From positions 523,446-587,445 of the forward strand of contig NZ_BMNC01000005.1 of assembly GCF_014646255.1 (NCBI RefSeq): a stretch of DNA of 64,000 bases, read 5' to 3'. The notes under the pieces were generated by a model. The model ran no database searches, was not told the DNA's origin, and was given only the letters and a program-made list of their open reading frames with translations. The position numbers and the translations under genes were made by a program. Source of the DNA: Lentzea pudingi. GTDB lineage: Bacteria > Actinomycetota > Actinomycetes > Mycobacteriales > Pseudonocardiaceae. Positions 59,516 to 64,000 of this stretch are shown here, piece by piece; position 1 is the first letter of the stretch, and each line of letters opens with the position of its first letter.

Positions 59516-60145
59516 ATGAGGACCAGCGTGCGCACACCCGACGCGGGAACCGTCGAGGAAGTGCTGAAACTCGCCGCCAGGGCACCGTCGTTCGACATCG
59601 TTCCGCCGTGGCGATGGCGGAACGGCAACGAGTGCCTCGAGCTGGTGTCGGCACGTGCGGACCAGGTGGCGTTGCTCGCGTGTGGTGCCGTGCTGCACCA
59701 CGTGCGGGTCGCGCTGTCGGCGATGGGCTGGGACTGCCACGTGCTGCGGACCCCGCAGCCGGACGGCCAGGTCGCGTCGGTGCACCCGCGCTGGGAGCTC
59801 GACCCGTTCTCGTGCGAGGTGGCCTCCGCGGCGGCGATCTCGTTGCGCAGGTCCGATCCCCGCCCCTGCCTGTCCGACGAGGTGCCGGACTCGGCGCTGA
59901 CGTGGCTGCTGCACGCGGCCCGCGCCGAGAACTGCGAACTGGAGCTCGTGGCGCGACGCAGCGGCGTGCTGCTGCGGATGCTCGGGCACGACTGGCTGAG
60001 CATGGGCGAGGCCGTGAGCGCCGTGCTGCTGGCGTCGACCGTGTGGGGCCTGGCGTCGCAACCGCTGCTGCACGAGGGCGAGGTGCTCGTCCGCGTCGGC
60101 TGGCAGTCGCCCAATGCCGAACCGTTGCCTCAGTCGGCCCGCTAG
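59516..60145 (+). CDS. Acg-like nitroreductase-family protein, shortened (209 aa)
   Basis: N-terminal VLKLAARAPSFDIVPPWRW matches the start of the Acg (Rv2032-type) flavin-binding family, also CGAVLHHVRVALSAMGWD, and C-terminal LLASTVWGLASQPLLHEG...VRVGWQSPNAEPLP. Family members have about 320-330 aa; the middle part is short here. In mycobacteria, acg genes belong to the DosR regulon; no DosR box was seen in the 39 bp upstream. Enzyme activity is uncertain. Confidence 0.72.
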   Translation: MRTSVRTPDAGTVEEVLKLAARAPSFDIVPPWRWRNGNECLELVSARADQVALLACGAVLHHVRVALSAMGWDCHVLRTPQPDGQVASVHPRWELDPFSCEVASAAAISLRRSDPRPCLSDEVPDSALTWLLHAARAENCELELVARRSGVLLRMLGHDWLSMGEAVSAVLLASTVWGLASQPLLHEGEVLVRVGWQSPNAEPLPQSAR

Positions 60146-60165
60146 CGACTCCCTTTGCGGGGACT

Positions 60166-60567
60166 ATGTGTGGCGTGGACCGGGACAGAACGCTGGCACA
60201 CCTCAGCGAGGACGACTGGGGCAGCCCAGACTCGTCGTCGACCCAGCTCTACCGGGACCTGTGCGCACTGCGCGACCTACCGGTCGGCCAGCTCACGCCG
60301 ACGTCGCTGCACCTGCTCGTGACGCACCAGGTGGGCCTGGACGTGACCGCGCTGCTGGCGCTGGAACAGGTCGAGAACGATCCGCTGCGCTCGGTCGCCC
60401 TGTACCCCGGAGACCTGCTCGCAGCTCTACTGAGAGTAGATCACTCGTTCTGGGCCGATCACCCAGCGTTGCTGTCGAGAATGTCCGCTCTGCTGGACCG
60501 CCTGCGCACCCTGCCGGACGGCGACTGGCAACTGCTCGTGTCCGCAGCCGAGCAGTTCCCCGGTTAG
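60166..60567 (+). CDS. CdiI-like contact-dependent inhibition immunity family protein
   Basis: 133 aa, sequence order LAHLSEDDWGSPDSSS, LCALRDLPVGQLTPTSLHLL, VTHQVGLDVTALLALEQVEN, LYPGDLLAALLRVDHSFWAD matches the CDI immunity family found widely in actinobacteria. ATG 60166 follows GCGGGG. No CdiA-type toxin or delivery gene lies nearby, so it is an orphan immunity or a repurposed protein. Confidence 0.75.
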   Translation: MCGVDRDRTLAHLSEDDWGSPDSSSTQLYRDLCALRDLPVGQLTPTSLHLLVTHQVGLDVTALLALEQVENDPLRSVALYPGDLLAALLRVDHSFWADHPALLSRMSALLDRLRTLPDGDWQLLVSAAEQFPG

Positions 60568-60612
60568 GCGCATGTTAGGCGTCCCTTTGCCGGCGGGTGA
60601 GTTGCTTGCACC

Positions 60613-60969
60613 ATGACGAAGACCCTCGCGGCGGCCGGCCTCACGCTGGCCTCTCTCGCCGTCTCCGCTGTCCTCTTCTCCCCGGTGGCCTCCGCCGAGA
60701 CCTGCAAGGCTTCCTACTACTCGGGCGGCGGCACCACGGCCAGCGGCGAGCGCTTCGACCCGAACAAGCTGACGGCCGCGCACAAGACCCTGCCGTTCGG
60801 CACGCGCGTGAAGGTGAAGAACAGGTCCAACGGCAAGACCGTGACCGTGCGGATCAACGACCGCGGCCCGTTCATCACCGGCCGCTGCGTCGACCTGACC
60901 CCCAAGGCCTTCAAGGCAATCGCACCCCTGTCACAGGGCGTAGTGGGCGTCACCGTCACAAAGGTGTGA
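60613..60969 (+). CDS. Secreted RlpA-like double-psi beta-barrel protein
   Basis: Signal peptide to SVASA/ASAE (about residue 29), then CKASYYSGGGTTASGERFD and VTVRINDRGPFITGRCVDL, the RlpA/expansin-like domain with its conserved D and C pair. 118 aa. Such small secreted barrels bind or cleave peptidoglycan. The two mature Cys may form a disulfide. ATG 60613. Confidence 0.9.
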   Translation: MTKTLAAAGLTLASLAVSAVLFSPVASAETCKASYYSGGGTTASGERFDPNKLTAAHKTLPFGTRVKVKNRSNGKTVTVRINDRGPFITGRCVDLTPKAFKAIAPLSQGVVGVTVTKV

Positions 60970-61040
60970 ACGAGTAGAAAAAGACTGCTTTGCTTGACCC
61001 AATCGAGTGAACGAGATAGTCAATCCGGGTGTTCGCTGCG

Positions 61041-61439
61041 ATGAGTGGGCCTGCGCGACTGGCGACCGGAGCGGTCCTCGGCGTGGTCGTCGCGGCGTTG
61101 TGCGTGCTCGGGACGTATGTCGGATCGCTCATGGCGAGCGATCCGACCGAGCCGGGCAGCGACAAACCGGCCCGCGTCTCCCTCGTCAACACGCCTTCGT
61201 TGATCCCCACGGAGTCCGAGACTCCGTCACAGACCGTGTCTGTCAGCTCATCGTCCGCAGCGTCGTCCACGACCACCACCACGACGACTTCGACTTCGAC
61301 GACGACCACCACTCCGGCCACCAGTGCCGTGACGACCACAACTCAGGCGCCGCCGCCGGTGACGACCACGACTCGGCCACGTCCGCCGGCTCCGACGACC
61401 ACCACGACCACGCGGCAGTGCGGTCTGATCTTCTGCTAG
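61041..61439 (+). CDS. Membrane-anchored Ser/Thr-rich exported protein, 132 aa
   Basis: An N-terminal membrane helix (LATGAVLGVVVAALCVLGTYV) is followed by an extracellular S/T/P stalk with long Thr runs, likely O-glycosylated, and ends with the Cys pair RQCGLIFC. ATG 61041; GTG 61029 is possible. No recognised domain. Together with the RlpA-like gene it may act at the cell wall. Confidence 0.6.
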   Translation: MSGPARLATGAVLGVVVAALCVLGTYVGSLMASDPTEPGSDKPARVSLVNTPSLIPTESETPSQTVSVSSSSAASSTTTTTTTSTSTTTTTPATSAVTTTTQAPPPVTTTTRPRPPAPTTTTTTRQCGLIFC

Positions 61440-61612
61440 TTGCCACGCGGTCCTGCTTGCGGGGAAGACCGGCGCGCAGACCGCGGCCATGACCTGCACC
61501 GTCAGGATCAGCGGGTCTCGGTGTGACTTGTTGCATGAAGCAAGCGAATCAGGAACCAAAGCAACTGGCGATCAGCGAGAATTTCCGGACCGTCGCTCCC
61601 GGGGGTCCTGTC

Positions 61613-62236
61613 ATGTCCGCTAGCGCCAGTCGAGCCGCGCCAGTCGTGGCCGTGCTCGCCCTGCTCGTCGCCATCGGCGCGGGAGCGTGGGCCGCATGGG
61701 GCGACGGGTCCGGGAACGCCTATGCCGATGAGGTCGTGACAACGCCGGACCCGACGCCTCGACTGCCCTATGTCGAGGCCGTGGATCCGTTGGTGGACCC
61801 GCCCGGCGACATCGCGTTCGCCAAAACCGGCCGCCCAGCCGTCTTCGAGCGTGACTCGCTGTTGTCAGCGGACGAACTGGAGATCGCGGAGGCGACCGGC
61901 GTCGCGAAGATCGAAGCGCGCGTGACCAGGCAGAAGGACGACACGGTGGTGGGGGTCTGGAGGTTCACGCTTCGCGACGGCGCGAGCCCGTTCACCGCGT
62001 TGGACGAGCTCGACGCGCTCTTCGGCCGCGGCAACCACCAGCTCATCCCCAGCTCGGACGACGTCCTGCTCCGCCGCTTCGTCAACGAGGACAAGAGCGC
62101 GGTCTACCACGCGCACTACGTCCGCGGCCGGGACGTGCTGCGCGTGGACGGCTACGGTCCCCGCGCCACGGACCAGGTCATGGAACTGCTCGACCGCCAG
62201 CTCGCACACGCTCCGGCGGAAGCCGAGCCGGAATGA
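61613..62236 (+). CDS. Uncharacterised exported protein, 207 aa
   Basis: Starts MSASASRAAPVVAVLALLVAIG..., an N-terminal membrane helix (about 10-30) acting as anchor or signal, followed by about 175 extracytoplasmic residues with no known domain (PYVEAVDPLVDPPGDIAFAK, VYHAHYVRGRDVLRVDGYGP). ATG 61613 has GGGGG eight bases upstream; ORF extends to 61523 without support. It overlaps the next gene by 4 bp, so it belongs to the acyltransferase operon. Confidence 0.65.
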   Translation: MSASASRAAPVVAVLALLVAIGAGAWAAWGDGSGNAYADEVVTTPDPTPRLPYVEAVDPLVDPPGDIAFAKTGRPAVFERDSLLSADELEIAEATGVAKIEARVTRQKDDTVVGVWRFTLRDGASPFTALDELDALFGRGNHQLIPSSDDVLLRRFVNEDKSAVYHAHYVRGRDVLRVDGYGPRATDQVMELLDRQLAHAPAEAEPE

Positions 62237-63276
62237 CCTCGACCGAACCTGCTGTCGCGCCGATCGCTGAGGCGCGGCGCGTGCCGAAACCCGCCGTCGC
62301 GTTGCTCCGCGCGGTGGCCGCGGTCCTCGTCCTGCACGGTTTTCTCGTCGGGCTGTGGACGACCCAGCACGACGTCCGCCTCGGGTACCTCGACGCCGTG
62401 CGGCACGTGCTCAACCGGCCGCTCGGCATCGGCGAGGACTTCGGCATGTTCGCGGTCATGCTGCTGCTGACGACCGGTGGCTACCTCGCACAGCTCGACC
62501 GCGCACCACTGCGGTGGCAACTGGTGCGCGGTTACCTCCCGATCGGCGTCAGCTCGGTTCTCGCCGCGATCGTCGCAGCGTTCGGCGCACGGATCTGGTC
62601 TGTTCCCGTGGAACCGGAGACCGACGTCCTCGCGGCCGCGAGCAACGTCGTGCTCATCGGCCTCGTGGTGGACGAAGTCCCGCTGCTCGTACCCCTTGCC
62701 TGGTTCGTGCTGCTCCTCCTGGCCGGCGCCGCAGCCGCTGCGGTGATCAACGAGTACCGCGGTCTGGCGATGCTCGTCGTGCCTCTCGGGCAGATCGTGC
62801 TGTCGGCGGCCGTGGTCGCCGTCGCGCCGGACAGCCGGCTGGCGGGGGTGATCGTCTTCTTTCCCCTGGTGGCTGTCGGGCAACTGATCGCGCTCGCTCA
62901 GCGGGCAAGCCTCAAGACGGGGTTCGTGGTCGGCTTCGGGTTCCTGGCGTTGTTCGTGATCGTGATGCTCGAGACGCTCAGGCCCGAGTTCGCCAGGTGG
63001 TGGTACCCGGTCCCGGCGGTGCTGACGATGCTGCTGGCCGGACTGGCGGTCGTGTTCAGCGGTGACCTGGCCGCACGCCTCGCAAGCTCTCGTGTGGTGC
63101 GCTGGCTCAGCGATCACGCGATCTGGCTCGCGTTGCTCCAAGGCGTCGTGGGGTACGCCCTGCTGGACGTGCTGAAAGGGCCCTTGCCCATCGGCGTGGC
63201 GCTCGCGGTGGCGGTGGCCGGGACCGGTGCGACCGCGGCCGCGTGCCATCGGCTCGTGCGACGGGTGACGGCATGA
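62233..63276 (+). CDS. Polytopic membrane protein related to acyltransferase-3, 347 aa
   Basis: Ten predicted hydrophobic helices in the pattern of acyltransferase family 3. The catalytic His-x-x-Arg-type region is not clear: the N-terminal LRAVAAVLVLHGFLVGLW has H but lacks the usual R-HH motif. Overlaps its neighbours by 4 bp on both sides. May be a degenerate partner of the next gene, whose active site is intact. Confidence 0.62.
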   Translation: MTSTEPAVAPIAEARRVPKPAVALLRAVAAVLVLHGFLVGLWTTQHDVRLGYLDAVRHVLNRPLGIGEDFGMFAVMLLLTTGGYLAQLDRAPLRWQLVRGYLPIGVSSVLAAIVAAFGARIWSVPVEPETDVLAAASNVVLIGLVVDEVPLLVPLAWFVLLLLAGAAAAAVINEYRGLAMLVVPLGQIVLSAAVVAVAPDSRLAGVIVFFPLVAVGQLIALAQRASLKTGFVVGFGFLALFVIVMLETLRPEFARWWYPVPAVLTMLLAGLAVVFSGDLAARLASSRVVRWLSDHAIWLALLQGVVGYALLDVLKGPLPIGVALAVAVAGTGATAAACHRLVRRVTA

Positions 63277-64000
63277 ACACGAAGCCGGGATACATGCCCG
63301 GACTCGACTTCGTCCGCGTCGTCGCGTCGGTCGCCGTCGTCTACCACCACTACGCGGACTGGATCCACCTCGATCGCGAGCAGTACGCCACCGCGAACGA
63401 GGTCAACTCGCTCCTGGTCGACACGCTGCACCTGAACCCCACCCTCGGGTTCGCGGGTGTGGCGGTGTTCCTGCTGATCAGCGGCATGGTGATCACCGGC
63501 GCGTCGTTCCGGGAAAGCGGTCCCGAGTTCCTGGCGCGGCGGACGGTCCGGCTCGTTCCCGCGCTGTGGGTCGCAGTGTTCATCGCCTGGTCGATGGTCA
63601 GCTCGGGGCTGCTGCCGGCCGCCCTGCCCGCGGACTTCGGCGACCTCTTCCTGAACGCGTTCCTGATCAACTACCTGGTGCCGGAAACGTCAGAGGTGCT
63701 CGGCATCGACTGGACGCTGGCGCTCCAGTTCGTCTTCTACTTCTACGTCGTCGCGACCATGCCGCTGCTCAGGCGCTGGCCTTGGGTGCCGCAGGCCGTC
63801 GCGGTCACGCTCGTGTCGGTGTTGATCTCCGTCGTGCCACCGGAGGGCGGTCCTCCGTTCAGCTTCCTGCGTCAGGTGGCGACGTTCCTCCCCGTGCTGT
63901 TCATCGGCCAGCTGATCGCACTCGTGCGGTCGGGAAGACTGCCGATGCTCGCCGGTGTCGCACTCGGCGCGATGCAGTACCTGCTCTTCATCCGGGCAGA
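63273..64000 (+). CDS. Acyltransferase family 3 (OafA-like), partial
   Basis: ATG 63273, open at the window end (242 residues seen). GLDFVRVVASVAVVYHHYAD carries the catalytic His-His after the first helix, and GFAGVAVFLLISGMVI and FLARRTVRLVPALW follow, as in OafA/NodX proteins that transfer acyl groups to cell-surface sugars. About six helices are visible. The stop lies outside the window. Confidence 0.85.
   Translation, partial: MNTKPGYMPGLDFVRVVASVAVVYHHYADWIHLDREQYATANEVNSLLVDTLHLNPTLGFAGVAVFLLISGMVITGASFRESGPEFLARRTVRLVPALWVAVFIAWSMVSSGLLPAALPADFGDLFLNAFLINYLVPETSEVLGIDWTLALQFVFYFYVVATMPLLRRWPWVPQAVAVTLVSVLISVVPPEGGPPFSFLRQVATFLPVLFIGQLIALVRSGRLPMLAGVALGAMQYLLFIRA

Noticed and set aside
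60158..60168. GGGGACTA before the CdiI-like gene as a DosR box
   Set aside because: Only one half-site; no matching GTCCC half at the right distance.

Overview
The window is about 64 kb of very GC-rich DNA with frequent GTG and TTG starts, many 4-bp stop/start overlaps and short intergenic gaps. Gene content (fused CydDC, a DevR/DosR-type regulator, AfsR/SARP regulator, several ECF sigma factors, SWIM/MoxR/DUF5682/VWA cluster, IdeR-type iron boxes, lutABC, DUF5926) points to a chromosomal segment of a filamentous actinomycete, most likely Pseudonocardiales (Lentzea/Saccharothrix/Amycolatopsis-like). No insertion sequence, prophage, CRISPR array or rRNA was seen. One tRNA (Gly-GCC) is present.

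Layout. 0-3.4 kb: the end of a septum-formation-type protein, a small zincin, a histidine phosphatase overlapping pheA, a macro-domain protein and an acetyltransferase; a cluster of DnaA-box-like sequences lies at 2.86 kb. 3.5-10.9 kb: a low-oxygen respiration module, the cytochrome bd operon cydA-cydB-cydDC with a GAF sensor kinase as its tightly linked last gene, facing a DevR/DosR-like response regulator; a DosR-box-like palindrome sits upstream of cydA. 10.9-12.6 kb: a yybP-ykoY (Mn2+) riboswitch before a TMEM165/GDT1-type exporter, then a MarR/cupin pair around twin operators. 12.6-24.1 kb: a SWIM, low-complexity ORF, DUF5691, MoxR, DUF5682 and 61-aa operon whose usual VWA partner lies 4 kb away, as the last gene of a tyrosine-catabolism operon (hmgA diverging from an unknown gene, fahA, an IclR regulator and VWA).

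24.1-30.3 kb: two small membrane proteins, a DUF2470 protein and a ferritin each behind an IdeR-type iron box, a CPBP protease, arginine deiminase, and an ECF42-type sigma factor with its YCII/DGPF partner. 30.4-40 kb: two SigE-family sigma factor/membrane-protein modules (one with a lipoprotein sharing the sensor domain), DUF952, a second DnaA-box-like cluster, DUF5926, two glycerophosphodiesterases flanking a P450, DUF4328 and rhodanese. 40-48 kb: carboxylate (acetate/pyruvate-type) uptake, two sodium/solute symporters with small membrane partners, under a LytTR regulator and LytS-type kinase; a LytTR-type direct repeat precedes one transporter operon. 48-52 kb: lutABC lactate oxidation and a Fpg/Nei glycosylase.

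52-64 kb: a one-chain sigma/anti-sigma protein, tRNA-Gly, LD-carboxypeptidase, OsmC, an N-terminally short P450 diverging from a large AfsR-type regulator, a shortened Acg-like nitroreductase, an orphan CdiI-like immunity protein, an RlpA-like secreted protein, Thr-rich and other exported proteins, and the start of an acyltransferase pair cut by the window edge.

The best candidates for new biology are the cyd/DosR-type module, the split MoxR-VWA-DUF5682 system, the unknown gene in the homogentisate cluster, the two homologous DnaA-box clusters, and the LytTR-controlled transporter set. All calls are by eye from sequence; no database search was possible.
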